DNA of 64,000 nucleotides from Caulobacter sp. (GCA_016125585.1 WGLL01000009.1:160499-224498); one strand, 5' to 3'. Shown: positions 1-8,613, counted from the first letter of the stretch. Program-made: numbers and translations. The notes: generated by a model from the letters alone, not told the origin.

Positions 1-110
1 TCAGTCACCCGCGCCTCGCCTTGGGCAAGCCTGGACAGAATGGCCCTTCGGGTCGGATCTGCGACAGCCTGCAGGGTCGCATCCAGGCGAGAGTCGGTCA
101 CGTCGAGCAT
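1..110 (-). CDS. ArsR-family transcriptional regulator, N-terminal fragment
   Basis: The gene runs off the left edge, so only the first 36 codons or so are visible on the minus strand. They read MLDVTDSRLDATLQAVADP followed by TRRAILSRLAQGEARVT. The A-DPTRR-IL-RLA-GE pattern is the start of the winged-helix domain of ArsR/SmtB repressors, especially the subgroup often paired with AHSA1/SRPBCC genes. The ATG at 108-110 lies inside a perfect inverted repeat, which suggests tight autorepression. Ligand and target genes cannot be judged because the sensor region is missing. Family assignment is fairly sure, function is not. Confidence 0.8.
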   Translation of the reverse strand, partial: MLDVTDSRLDATLQAVADPTRRAILSRLAQGEARVT

Positions 111-139
111 TATTCAACCATGTGGTTGAATAATGCTCG
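104..139. promoter_or_regulatory. Palindromic operator over the arsR-type start codon
   Basis: A perfect inverted repeat with 17-bp arms, CGAGCATTATTCAACCA and its exact complement, is separated by the central TG at 121-122. Its core ATTCAACCA-N2-TGGTTGAAT resembles operators of the ArsR subgroup found next to AHSA1-type genes. It contains the regulator's own ATG (108-110) and lies 73 bp before the divergent PPOX-fold gene. Autoregulation, and possibly control of the divergent gene, is inferred from position. Confidence 0.75.
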
Positions 140-211
140 GGTCAAGGGCCGTTTCCCGGCTCCCGGCATGGTTTGAGCTTGGCGCAGGGCCTGCGCGTGG
201 CATCATGGGCC

Positions 212-760
212 ATGGCCAAGCAATTCGACCGCATCGCGCCCGAGCACGCCCGCTTCATCGCCCGGCAGCACGTCTTCTTCACCGCCAGCGCCACCGCTGC
301 CAGCCGGATCAACCTGTCGCCCAAGGGGCTCGACGGCCTCCGGGTCCTCGACGATCACACCCTCTGCTGGCTGGACCATACCGGCAGCGGAAACGAGACC
401 GCCGCCCATATGCGCCACGACGGACGTCTCACGGTGATGGTCTGCGCCTTCGACGGCCCGCCGATGATCCTGCGGCTCTACGGGCGCGGGACCTGCCTGC
501 CTCGCGGCGGCGAGGCCTATGAAGCGCTGCTGAGCTCCGCCTTCGACGGTGTTGAACCGGCCGGGGCCAGGCAGATTGTCAGGCTTGACGTGGATCTGGT
601 GCAGACCTCCTGCGGCTTTGGCGTTCCGGTCTATGACTATCGGGGCGAACGGGAGTCCCTGGTTCGCTGGGCCGAGACCCAGGGCGAGGAAGGCCTGAAC
701 GCCTATCGCCAGGAGAAGAACCGGGTCAGCATCGATGGCCTCGACACCGGCCTGACCTGA
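212..760 (+). CDS. Pyridoxamine 5'-phosphate oxidase-fold family protein
   Basis: The 182-residue product beginning MAKQFDRIAPEHARFIARQ matches the small flavin-binding split-barrel proteins annotated as pyridoxamine 5'-phosphate oxidase family. The segment HVFFTASA...INLSPKG...LDHTGSGNETAAH is characteristic. These proteins bind FMN or F420 and may oxidise or reduce small molecules; true PNPOx activity is not expected. An upstream TTG at 173 is in frame, but ATG 212 gives the N-terminus usual for the family. The gene is divergent from the ArsR regulator and may be its target. The exact reaction is unknown. Confidence 0.82.
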   Translation: MAKQFDRIAPEHARFIARQHVFFTASATAASRINLSPKGLDGLRVLDDHTLCWLDHTGSGNETAAHMRHDGRLTVMVCAFDGPPMILRLYGRGTCLPRGGEAYEALLSSAFDGVEPAGARQIVRLDVDLVQTSCGFGVPVYDYRGERESLVRWAETQGEEGLNAYRQEKNRVSIDGLDTGLT

Positions 761-825
761 GGCCTTGCGCGACGCGGCGTAAGCCCGCCAGAGAACCCGC
801 CAGCGACCAATCCGGAGCTCCGCAG

Positions 826-1593
826 ATGACCACCCAGACCCATGCCGGCCGCACGGCCCTGATCACCGGCGCCTCGTCCGGACTTGGCCGCCGCTTCGCC
901 CGCCAGCTTGCGGCCGCCGGCGCCGCCGTTGCGGTTTGCGCCCGCCGCAAGGATCGCCTTGACGATCTGGTCGCCGAAATCACCGCGGCCGGCGGCAAGG
1001 CCGCGGCCTACGCCATGGACGTGCAGGACGAGGCCAGCGTCATCGCCGCCTTCTCGGCCGCCGAGACCGAGCTGGGGCCGGTCGACACCGTCATCGCCAA
1101 TGCCGGGATGAACAACGAGGGCATGGCGGTCGACCTGCCCGCAGACGACTTCCGCACGGTGCTGGACATCAATGTCACCGGGGTCTTCCTGACCGCCCGC
1201 GAGGGCGCGCGGCGGATGATGGCGGCGGGGTCGAAAGACAGCGGCCGGGGCCGGATCGTGCTGATCGCCTCGATCGGGGCGCAGAAGGTTCTGCCGGGCC
1301 TCGCCGCCTACTGCGCCTCCAAGGCGGCGGTGGCGATGATGGGCAGGACCCTGGCCCGCGAGTGGGCCAACAAGGGGATCAACGTCAACATCGTCTGCCC
1401 CGGCTACATCGAGACCGAGCTCAACAGCGACTGGTTCCAGAGTGAAGGGGGCCGCAAGCAGGTCGCCAGCTTCCCGCGCCGCCGGCTGATGGACGAACAG
1501 GACCTCGACGCCGCCATGGCCTGGCTGACCTCCGACGCCGCAGGACGGGTCACCGGCAGCGTCATCACCATCGACGACGGCCAGACGCTGTAG
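826..1593 (+). CDS. SDR family NAD(P)-dependent oxidoreductase
   Basis: A classical 255-residue short-chain dehydrogenase/reductase. The N-terminal cofactor loop TGASSGLG is near residue 14, the NAG motif (VIANAG) follows at about residue 90, the catalytic Ser is in LIASIGAQ and the YCASK motif supplies the Tyr-Lys pair. The C-terminus (VTGSVITIDDGQTL) matches 3-oxoacyl-ACP reductase or glucose 1-dehydrogenase-like SDRs. Gene order gives no clear substrate: the neighbours are a PPOX-fold protein and a membrane protein. It is likely a cytosolic reductase of a hydroxy or keto substrate. Confidence 0.88.
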   Translation: MTTQTHAGRTALITGASSGLGRRFARQLAAAGAAVAVCARRKDRLDDLVAEITAAGGKAAAYAMDVQDEASVIAAFSAAETELGPVDTVIANAGMNNEGMAVDLPADDFRTVLDINVTGVFLTAREGARRMMAAGSKDSGRGRIVLIASIGAQKVLPGLAAYCASKAAVAMMGRTLAREWANKGINVNIVCPGYIETELNSDWFQSEGGRKQVASFPRRRLMDEQDLDAAMAWLTSDAAGRVTGSVITIDDGQTL

Positions 1594-1671
1594 GCGTCAG
1601 TGCGCCCCCTCCGGCCTGTTCCTGCCGGCGCGGGTTGTGCATGATGTCGCCAGACATCCAGAGGGGGAACC

Positions 1672-2472
1672 ATGACCGACTTTGCCAGCAGCACGCGCAA
1701 GTTTGATATCGGCCGGATTTTTGAACGCACCTTCGGCGCCGTCGGGTTCAACCTGCTGCCCTTCCTGGGTCTGGCGCTCCTGCTGGCAGGTCTGCCACAG
1801 GCGGTGCTGGCCTACGTTCAGCTTGACCAGCTGAAAGCCGCGGACGGCGAATTGAGTGTCCCGCATGTGCTGTCTCTGATGGCGGGCGGTCTGGTCTCGC
1901 TGATCTGCTCCATGACGCTGCAGGCCGCCATCATCCATGGCGCGGTGTTGGACATGAATGGTCGCAAGGCCCGATTCGCGGATTGCCTGGCGACCGGCAT
2001 TCGCCACTTTCTGCCGGTGCTGGCGATATCCCTCCTGTCCGGGCTCGGCATCGTGCTCGGGACCCTGATGCTCGTGATCCCCGGCATCTTCCTGGCCATC
2101 GCCTGGGTCGTGGTCGTCCCGGTCCGGGTGGTCGAGCACACCGGGGTGTTCGAATCCTTCGGCAGAAGCATGAGGCTGACCGAGGGCAGCCGTTGGCAGA
2201 TCCTGCTTCTCTTCATCATCTTCATGGTGTTGTCCTGGATTTTCGGCGCGATCATCATGGCTATCGCTCTCGGGGTCGCGGGCGGCTTCGGCGGACTGGC
2301 GAGCCTGCAAGGGCCCAGCACGGCGATGACCATTGTTCAGGTCGTGATCTCGCCCATCGTCGGGGCCGTCTCGGCCATGCTCGGCGCGTCCGGCGTCGCG
2401 GCGATCTATTCCGAACTGCGGACCATCAAGGAAGGCGTGGTGCCGGAACAACTGACCTCGGTGTTCGACTAG
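1672..2472 (+). CDS. Multi-pass membrane protein of unknown function
   Basis: A 266-residue hydrophobic protein with about six predicted membrane segments, preceded by a good ribosome site (GAGGGGG, 1662-1668). The arrangement FDIGRIFERTFGAVGFN, then paired helices, then VVVPVRVVEHTGVFESFGRSMRLTEG resembles the membrane domain seen in glycerophosphoryl diester phosphodiesterase-type and related hypothetical proteins. The conserved RS-LT-G loop between helices is typical of that group. No catalytic residues are evident. Its stop is 3 nt from the stop of the convergent RDD gene. Confidence 0.7.
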   Translation: MTDFASSTRKFDIGRIFERTFGAVGFNLLPFLGLALLLAGLPQAVLAYVQLDQLKAADGELSVPHVLSLMAGGLVSLICSMTLQAAIIHGAVLDMNGRKARFADCLATGIRHFLPVLAISLLSGLGIVLGTLMLVIPGIFLAIAWVVVVPVRVVEHTGVFESFGRSMRLTEGSRWQILLLFIIFMVLSWIFGAIIMAIALGVAGGFGGLASLQGPSTAMTIVQVVISPIVGAVSAMLGASGVAAIYSELRTIKEGVVPEQLTSVFD

Positions 2473-2475
2473 GCC

Positions 2476-3357
2476 TCAGGCCTTGTCGTGCTTGTCCTTG
2501 CGGCGGTGGCCAAAGAGCATCCGCTGCTCCAGGCGGCTGCGCAGGGCGGCGTAATAGGCCGCCAGGAAGTCCTCGTCGCGCTCGTCGGGACCGGAGACCC
2601 AGTCGATCTTCCGGCGAATCCGCATGGCGACGGCGGCCATGGTCTTGCGGTCCCTTGTCCGCAGGACCTGTTCAAGCACATGCAGCTCCTTCACTCCGTA
2701 GGCCTGAAGCTGCTTGTCGGTGAAGGCGAAATGCGCGTGGGTGTGGGCGCCCGTCTGGCTGAGGTCAGGCATCAGGATCCGCTTGGGCGACCTGACCACC
2801 CAGGTGCCGGCCAGCAGATCGCCGACCCGCAGCCGATCCTTGTTGAACAGGGGAAAAAACAGAAAAATCCCCATCCAGATCGCGACCATCAGATAGAAGA
2901 GGCCATCGACGCCGCCCAGCGCCCCTGCCACGAAGATGAAGGCGACGGGCAGGAAAAACTCGACCTGCCGGGTGACATTGCGGACGATCACCGCTTCAGC
3001 CGTCAGCCGCCCGCCATCGCGCGAGGCCACCCTGAGGCCCAGGAAGCGCTTTCCCGGCGTCGCGGCCCGCGGGGACAGTTCAAAGCCGATGAACCATCCG
3101 TTCTGCAGCACGAAGGCGCCGAGGAAATAGAGCACCCCGACGTTCTCGGCGCCCTTGCCCTCGACCGCTGAATAGATCGTACCCAGCACCAGGGCGAAGA
3201 GAAACAGGACGCCATACTGGATGATCACATCGATCAGAAACGCGCCGATGCGCTGACCGCTGTCGCCGATGCGCAGGTTCAGATCCACCCCCTCGGGCGT
3301 AACCAGCGAGCGCCGCAGCGCCCTGTCGGCGCGGTCCAGTTGGTCATACACGCTCAC
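2476..3357 (-). CDS. RDD family membrane protein
   Basis: The 293-residue product carries an RDD domain (LRIGDSGQRIGAFLIDVIIQYGVLFLF) with Arg and Asp in the first membrane helix, two further helices, and the FPLFNKDRLRVGDLLAGTWVV signature before a cytoplasmic tail rich in charged residues (DERDEDFLAAYYAALRSRLEQRM). RDD proteins are small integral membrane proteins, some implicated in Na+/H+ exchange, but here the role is unknown. It is the last gene of the DUF4129-DUF4350-MoxR-DUF58-SpoIIM-RDD operon and overlaps the SpoIIM-like gene by 14 bp. Confidence 0.88.
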   Translation of the reverse strand: MSVYDQLDRADRALRRSLVTPEGVDLNLRIGDSGQRIGAFLIDVIIQYGVLFLFALVLGTIYSAVEGKGAENVGVLYFLGAFVLQNGWFIGFELSPRAATPGKRFLGLRVASRDGGRLTAEAVIVRNVTRQVEFFLPVAFIFVAGALGGVDGLFYLMVAIWMGIFLFFPLFNKDRLRVGDLLAGTWVVRSPKRILMPDLSQTGAHTHAHFAFTDKQLQAYGVKELHVLEQVLRTRDRKTMAAVAMRIRRKIDWVSGPDERDEDFLAAYYAALRSRLEQRMLFGHRRKDKHDKA

Positions 3358-4351
3358 GGCGGGCTCCTTCGCGGCGCGGCAGGTAGAAATAGCTCAGCCA
3401 GAGGGCGGCGGCGGCGGCTCCGACGCCATAGCGGGCAAGATCAGAAGTGATCAACTGCCGCCCGAAGCCTTCGAGAAGCCCGGCTATGAGCAGCATCAGC
3501 ACCACCCCCGCCATGGCGGCCCCGGTTTGACGGCCGGCCGTCGCCGCGGCGTCCAGCCGCGTGCGATCCCCGGGGAAGGCGACCGCCAGGCCAATCCGGA
3601 ATCCGGCTCCGCCGGCGATGATGATGGCGAAGAGCTCGGTGGTCCCGTGGATGAACAGCCAGCCGCCGAACTGCCAGCCCAGATCCTTGGCCGCGAATAC
3701 CGCGATCATGGCGCCCATCCCGGCCCCGTTCTGGATCAGAAGCAGGGCGGTCGGCAGGGCGAAGGCGAAGCCGAGCGCGAAGGCGAACAGGGCCACCCGC
3801 GCGTTGTTGTTGAACAGAAAGGCGGCGAACATCGCCAGGCTCTGATCCTTGCCGCCGTCATAGAGGGACTTGCGCAGGAACTCGGCGCTGGCGGTCGGAT
3901 CCCGACCACTGGCCATGTCGGAGCCGACGATGGCGTAGTACCAGTCCGGGTTCTGGCGAACCAGCACATAGCCGACCACCACGCTCAGCCCGACGATCAG
4001 GGCGGCGGCCAGCGTCTCCTTCCAGATCGATCTGACGGCGGCGGGCCATCCGTGAGTAAAGAAGCGCAAAATCCGCTCGCCCAGCCGCGCGCGCGCGCCA
4101 TAGACCAGGAAGTAGGCCCTGGCGCACAGCCCCTCCAGATACTCGACCAGACTCTGGTCCAGGGAGGTGGCGCGGGCGACCGAGAGCGACGACAGGGCGG
4201 ACCGATAGAGCACCGGAACCGCCATCAGCTGCACGTCCGTCAGAGATTTGGCGCCGCCGCCCTCGACCTTGTCGAGCAGGAAGGAAAGGCGTCGCCAGTC
4301 TTCCTCCCGCTCCTCGCGGAATTTCTGGCTCTTGAGCTGAAGGGGGGCCAT
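3344..4351 (-). CDS. SpoIIM-like (stage II sporulation protein M family) membrane protein
   Basis: 335 residues. A soluble N-terminal helical region (LKSQKFREEREEDWRRLSFLLDKVEGGGAKSLTDVQLM) precedes several membrane spans with the SpoIIM-family loops FLFNNNARVALFAFALG and FIHGTTELFAIIIAGGAGFRIG. In Bacillus SpoIIM is part of an engulfment peptidoglycan machine, but this organism group does not sporulate. Homologues next to RDD, DUF58 and MoxR genes are common in non-sporulating bacteria and are uncharacterised. Fourteen base pairs overlap the following RDD gene, so co-translation is likely. Confidence 0.87.
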   Translation of the reverse strand: MAPLQLKSQKFREEREEDWRRLSFLLDKVEGGGAKSLTDVQLMAVPVLYRSALSSLSVARATSLDQSLVEYLEGLCARAYFLVYGARARLGERILRFFTHGWPAAVRSIWKETLAAALIVGLSVVVGYVLVRQNPDWYYAIVGSDMASGRDPTASAEFLRKSLYDGGKDQSLAMFAAFLFNNNARVALFAFALGFAFALPTALLLIQNGAGMGAMIAVFAAKDLGWQFGGWLFIHGTTELFAIIIAGGAGFRIGLAVAFPGDRTRLDAAATAGRQTGAAMAGVVLMLLIAGLLEGFGRQLITSDLARYGVGAAAAALWLSYFYLPRREGARRERV

Positions 4352-4365
4352 GGCGCTCAGTCCTC

Positions 4366-5679
4366 CTACAGCAGGTTGCGGCGCTTGATGTCGAGATAGG
4401 CGTTGACCACGGTCGGGCCGACCGCATCGGCCGGCGCCTCGACCAGCTGCACGCCAAGCCGCCTCAGGCGGACCATGACGATCTCGCGCTCCTTCATCAG
4501 GGCCGCGGCGGTCACCGCCCGGGCGATGTCGGCGCCATCGACGGGCTCACGACGGGCCAGGCTTTCAAGCTCTTCGTCGCGCAACACCACAAACAGGACA
4601 AGGTGGCGCTTGAGCAGGCGCTTGAGGTTGTCGAGCATCAGCTCGGCGCCGATGGAGTCGGTGAACTCGGTGAAGATGATCACCAGGGAGCGCCGATCCA
4701 GATCGCCCGCCAGGGTGGTCAGCCCCAGGGTGAAGTTGGTCTCTTCAGTCGTATAGTCCAGTCGCGACACCAGCCGCTGGATCAGCGGGAAGGACTGCAC
4801 CCCGGAGGTCGCCCCGGTCGACAGCCGGGGTCGCGAGTCAAAGCCGAACACCCCGACCCGGTCGCCGTTCGCCAGGCTGACATAGGAAATCAGCAACGCG
4901 GCGTTGATCGCCCGGTCGATGCGCGGCGCCCCGGCGACCGGTTCGCACATGGTGCGGCCGGTATCGAGGGCCAGGACGATGGTGTGGTTGCGTTCGGTGC
5001 GCCGCTCCTGGCTGACAAGCTTGCCGTGGCGCGCCGACTGCTTCCAGTCGATGGTGCGATGATCCATGCCCGGCAGGAAGTCGCGCAGGGCGTGAAATTC
5101 GGTCCCCTCCCCGGTCTCGATCTGGGCCTTGAGGCCGTGCAGGGCGTCGCGGGAAAACAGCCGCAGGGCCTCATCCTTCACCGCGCCGATGTTGGGCGTG
5201 ACCGGGGCTGCATGGTCCAGAGGATGGATGATCTGCGTCCAGGCCAATCGCAGGGGGCCGGACCAGCGGACCCAGAGCTTGCTGAGAATCGCCTCGCCGC
5301 GACGATGCGGGGTCAGGGCGATCGCCGCCGCCGTTTCCTTGTCGGCGACCGTGGCGATCACCTTGCGCGGCGCTATTTCAAGGTTGGCGTCGCCCTCCAG
5401 CATGAGCTCGACGCGGCGGGGGGTGAAGATGCTGCGAAACGCCACAGCGAGCTCGACCTCAACCGTCTCGCCAACGGCCAGCACGCCCGGCGCCTGCATC
5501 GTGATCTGCGGCGCGCGGCGCAGCCGGTTCAGGGCGACATCCAGCACCATCAACACAACGATCAGACCCGACCAGGCCACGCCGGCGACCCACCACCTGG
5601 ACGCAAAGACACCCGCGACCAGGGCGATCGGCGCTCCGGCGGCGGCCAGCGCCACGCCTGTGCGGGTGGGGTAGATCAC
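4366..5679 (-). CDS. DUF58 domain-containing protein
   Basis: 437 residues: two N-terminal membrane helices, a beta-rich middle, then the DUF58 signature FHALRDFLPGMDHRTIDWK plus QSARHGKL near residue 200, followed by a von Willebrand A-like region (IVLALDTGRTM...VIIFTEF). DUF58/VWA proteins are usual partners of MoxR AAA+ ATPases, which are thought to act as chaperones that load metals or cofactors or remodel VWA partners. Its start overlaps the end of the MoxR gene by 4 bp (ATGA). It is predicted to be membrane-anchored with a cytosolic VWA domain. Confidence 0.9.
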   Translation of the reverse strand: MIYPTRTGVALAAAGAPIALVAGVFASRWWVAGVAWSGLIVVLMVLDVALNRLRRAPQITMQAPGVLAVGETVEVELAVAFRSIFTPRRVELMLEGDANLEIAPRKVIATVADKETAAAIALTPHRRGEAILSKLWVRWSGPLRLAWTQIIHPLDHAAPVTPNIGAVKDEALRLFSRDALHGLKAQIETGEGTEFHALRDFLPGMDHRTIDWKQSARHGKLVSQERRTERNHTIVLALDTGRTMCEPVAGAPRIDRAINAALLISYVSLANGDRVGVFGFDSRPRLSTGATSGVQSFPLIQRLVSRLDYTTEETNFTLGLTTLAGDLDRRSLVIIFTEFTDSIGAELMLDNLKRLLKRHLVLFVVLRDEELESLARREPVDGADIARAVTAAALMKEREIVMVRLRRLGVQLVEAPADAVGPTVVNAYLDIKRRNLL

Positions 5680-6632
5680 CGAGGCGCCTCGATCTGCTCG
5701 ATCAGGCCGGTCAGGGCGTCGTCCACCTTGCGGCCCTCGATCTCGGCCGCCGGCGACAGGATGACGCGGTGACGAAGCGCCGGCAGGCAGAGCGCCTTGA
5801 CGTCATCGGGGATCACATAGTCGCGGCCGTTCAGCACGGCGCGCGCCCGGGCCGCGGCGGCGAGAACCGACGCACAGCGCGGAGAGACGCCGGTGTCGAA
5901 GTCGGCCGATTCCCGCGTGCCCCTGACGATGCTGACCACATAGTCGGCGATCTCGTCGGTAAGCCTGACGGAGGCCAGCAGGCCGCCGATCGCGGTCAGT
6001 TCCTCCCGGCTGACGACGGTCTCGACCCCCATCTGGGCCGGAACCGGCTGACCGGTCCGGCCGCCAAAGCGGATCACGATGTCCCGTTCTTCAGCCGCAC
6101 TGGGATAGGGCAGGACCTGTTTGAACAGGAAGCGATCGAGCTGGGCTTCCGGCAGGGGATAAACGCCCTGTTGCTCGATGGGGTTCTGCGTCGCCACCAC
6201 CATGAACCGGTCGTCCAGATCATGCCGCACGCCATCGAGGGTGACGGTTCGCTCCTGCATCGCTTCCAGCAGCGCGGCCTGGGTCTTGGGCGGAGTGCGG
6301 TTGATCTCGTCGGCGAGCAGCAGATCGCAGAAGATCGGCCCGCGCGTCAGGGTGAAGGCGCTGGTCTGGAAGTTGAAGATGTTGGCGCCGATGATGTCGC
6401 CGGGCATCAGGTCCGGGGTGAACTGGATGCGGCCGAAATCGATCCCCAGCGTCCTGGCGAAGGTCTGGGCCAGCAGGGTCTTGGCGGTCCCCGGAGGACC
6501 TTCCAGCAGGATGTGCCCCTTGGCCAGCAAGGCGATCAGGAGCAGGTCGATGGTGTCGGTCTGACCAACCACCGTCTTGGCGATCTCCGCCCGGATGCGG
6601 GCGGCCATGGCCTGTGCCTCAGCGACGTTCAC
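5676..6632 (-). CDS. MoxR family AAA+ ATPase
   Basis: The 318-residue product has Walker A GPPGTAKT (about residues 45-52), Walker B LLADEINRTPPKTQ, sensor 1 ATQNPIEQQGVYPLPEAQLDRF and a C-terminal lid. This is the usual length for a MoxR (MRP subfamily) ATPase. It should form a hexameric ATP-driven chaperone acting on the adjacent DUF58/VWA protein. It overlaps DUF4350 by 14 bp upstream and DUF58 by 4 bp downstream, so the complex is probably made stoichiometrically. Confidence 0.93.
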   Translation of the reverse strand: MNVAEAQAMAARIRAEIAKTVVGQTDTIDLLLIALLAKGHILLEGPPGTAKTLLAQTFARTLGIDFGRIQFTPDLMPGDIIGANIFNFQTSAFTLTRGPIFCDLLLADEINRTPPKTQAALLEAMQERTVTLDGVRHDLDDRFMVVATQNPIEQQGVYPLPEAQLDRFLFKQVLPYPSAAEERDIVIRFGGRTGQPVPAQMGVETVVSREELTAIGGLLASVRLTDEIADYVVSIVRGTRESADFDTGVSPRCASVLAAAARARAVLNGRDYVIPDDVKALCLPALRHRVILSPAAEIEGRKVDDALTGLIEQIEAPR

Positions 6633-7908
6633 GGGTCATCTCCAGTCTCCAGAAATACAGGCGGCGGGCGGCGACGAGCGCCGAGCCGAGATCATGGGCC
6701 GCGGCGCCTTGCTGCCGCAGCTCGGTAAAGGGGGGCAGTCCGAGTTGGGCGGACATCCGGTCGAGAAGCGCTTCCAGATCGGCCTCCGCGATGGAATGGG
6801 GAATGCCGACCGCGCGGGCCGCCTCGCCGCGGACATAGATGGCGTACCGCTCGACCATCCGATGCTCGCGCCTTGCAAGGCGGATCAGGGCTGCGGAGTT
6901 GTCTGCCAGGCTCTGTTTGCCGAGCGCGAACGCCCGATCCCGCTCGATCGGCGGACCAAACCGCGCCACCGCCTGCATGGCCAGCAACAACGAGGCCAGA
7001 CCCAGCGCCAGGGTGACCCCCAGGAACGGCGGCATAAACGCCAGTTGCAACAGGTTGCGCTCGCTCTTCAGGCCATTGAGAGACACGTCGAAGACCACGG
7101 GACCGTCGCCATCCCGCACCAGTTGCAGCAGAGCAAGGCCCGCCTTGGCGGTCGCCAGGTCGCTGAGGCCATGGGTATTGAACAGGTCCGGATCCGAGAG
7201 AATCCACTCCTCATCCCGCCACCCCAGAACGATGCCGCCCTTGGCGTCCCTGACAACGGCATGCCATCCGCCGCCGGTGATCGTTCTGAAGCCCTCGAGG
7301 GCGCCGGTTGTGGCGAAGGGCCGGCCATCGGCAAGAACGAGGGTCCGCCTGGCCTTGGCCTGGTCAACCGTCAGAACAGTGGGAGGAGCCTTCTGAACGT
7401 CTTTGCCGTCGGCGTCCTGGTCGGGATCCTCGTCCTCGTCGTCGTCCTTCTGGCCATTGACCGCCGACAGGGTCTCCTCCGCCCCCAGGGTCGTCCGTCC
7501 CCTCACCCAGCCCGGTCGATACGGTCCGGGCGACCATTTGGGCAGAACCAGAAGGCGCGGCCCCTCGAACGCGATCCCGCTGACCGCTTCCGGATCGACC
7601 CCCGCCGGCGGGGTCATGATCAGCACGGACCGACCGTCTTCATCGGGATAGTCGATCTTGCTGATCTCGACCTCGGTTCCCATCCCGCGCAGGACTTCCA
7701 CCGCCCCGGCGAAACCAATGGCTGATCGCGACAGGGCATGGCCGGCGCCGTTGTCGCCGCTTTTCCATTCAGATCCGAAGGCGCCGATGACCAGGGTGGC
7801 GATGAAGGCCAGGGCGCCGATCGCCGCCAGCCACAGGACCAGAACGACAGAAAACGGGCCAACGCCGCGCGCCAACCGCTTCTTCGAGGGCTCAACGGCC
7901 GCGGTCAT
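6619..7908 (-). CDS. DUF4350 domain-containing membrane protein
   Basis: The 429-residue protein starts with a membrane helix (FSVVLVLWLAAIGALAFIATLVIGAF), carries a long extracytoplasmic domain with the DUF4350 features (GAVEVLRGMGTEVEISK, then LLVLPKW and VDQAKARRTLVLADG), and returns through a second helix (LGVTLALGLASLLLAMQAV) to a cytosolic tail. DUF4350 domains resemble glutamine-amidotransferase-like folds but lack a catalytic Cys here. An acidic run (KDDDEDEDPDQDADGKD) around residues 148-164 is unusual. It overlaps its neighbours on both sides. Confidence 0.85.
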   Translation of the reverse strand: MTAAVEPSKKRLARGVGPFSVVLVLWLAAIGALAFIATLVIGAFGSEWKSGDNGAGHALSRSAIGFAGAVEVLRGMGTEVEISKIDYPDEDGRSVLIMTPPAGVDPEAVSGIAFEGPRLLVLPKWSPGPYRPGWVRGRTTLGAEETLSAVNGQKDDDEDEDPDQDADGKDVQKAPPTVLTVDQAKARRTLVLADGRPFATTGALEGFRTITGGGWHAVVRDAKGGIVLGWRDEEWILSDPDLFNTHGLSDLATAKAGLALLQLVRDGDGPVVFDVSLNGLKSERNLLQLAFMPPFLGVTLALGLASLLLAMQAVARFGPPIERDRAFALGKQSLADNSAALIRLARREHRMVERYAIYVRGEAARAVGIPHSIAEADLEALLDRMSAQLGLPPFTELRQQGAAAHDLGSALVAARRLYFWRLEMTRERR

Positions 7909-8555
7909 GTCCAGCTTCCCGAAAAGACCAGCTGTTCATAGGCTTCGCGCGCCTGCAGCCACCCGGCCTGATCGACCGGCCGGCCGCCAAACCAGCTCCG
8001 CTCGACAATCTCCGCGATCAGGGTGAAGGCCGGGCGCGCCGCCTCGGGCAGGTCAGGGTGGGCGGCGATGTCCCGGCTGGTCAGGGCCGGCCCGATCAGT
8101 TTGGGGCGGCGCGCCGTGATATCGGCGACGCCGCGCAGCAGCAGGATATGCACCGCCTCCTCGAAACGGCCCTCTGCGGCCAGGGCGTCGGCGTCGGCCA
8201 GAAGGATGCGAGCCTTCTCCTGGTCCGGCCGCCAGTCCGTCTGGCCATTGAGCGTGAGCGCCCCGGACTTCCAGCCCAGTTGAACCCCGAAAAGCTCGCG
8301 GACGATCAGGAAGATGATCAGCGCAGCGCCGACGATGACCAGGCCCCAGATCAGAAACTGGAGGACCGGCCCGAAGGCGGCCAGCGTGTCCAGGAAGGCG
8401 ATCAACCAGTCGGGCGGCGGCTTGGGCTTCGGCGCATCCGGCAGGGTATGCTGCAGGGCCTTGTTGGCCAGCATTGCCGCATGGGCGCGCTCCAGCGCCG
8501 CCGGGTCAGGGCCCGCGGTCGGTACGCTCTGAACTGTTGAAGCAAGCTGGCCCAT
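7905..8555 (-). CDS. DUF4129 domain-containing membrane protein
   Basis: 216 residues from ATG 8555: an N-terminal region, one strong helix (VLQFLIWGLVIVGAALIIFLIVREL), then the DUF4129 cytoplasmic segment (ARILLADADALAAEGRFEEAVHILLLRGVADI...ARPAFTLIAEIVERSWFGG). The helix-turn pattern of DUF4129 has been likened to transglutaminase-associated domains. An open frame extends to 8738, but the extension is composition-biased and runs across an inverted repeat, so the internal start is preferred. It is the first gene of the six-gene operon and overlaps DUF4350 by 4 bp. Confidence 0.82.
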   Translation of the reverse strand: MGQLASTVQSVPTAGPDPAALERAHAAMLANKALQHTLPDAPKPKPPPDWLIAFLDTLAAFGPVLQFLIWGLVIVGAALIIFLIVRELFGVQLGWKSGALTLNGQTDWRPDQEKARILLADADALAAEGRFEEAVHILLLRGVADITARRPKLIGPALTSRDIAAHPDLPEAARPAFTLIAEIVERSWFGGRPVDQAGWLQAREAYEQLVFSGSWT

Positions 8556-8571
8556 CCCCAGGGCGATATTA

Positions 8572-8613
8572 GGGGACTCCGCGCGCAACACAACTATTGC
8601 GCGGCGTCTCCCC
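8572..8613. promoter_or_regulatory. Inverted repeat upstream of the DUF4129-RDD operon
   Basis: Perfect 7-bp arms CGCGCAA (8582-8588) and TTGCGCG (8597-8603) flank an 8-nt spacer. The symmetry continues imperfectly to GGGGA / TCCCC at 8572-8613. It sits 17 bp before the preferred ATG of the first operon gene and could be an operator or a 5'UTR stem-loop. No regulator can be named from the sequence. Confidence 0.5.
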
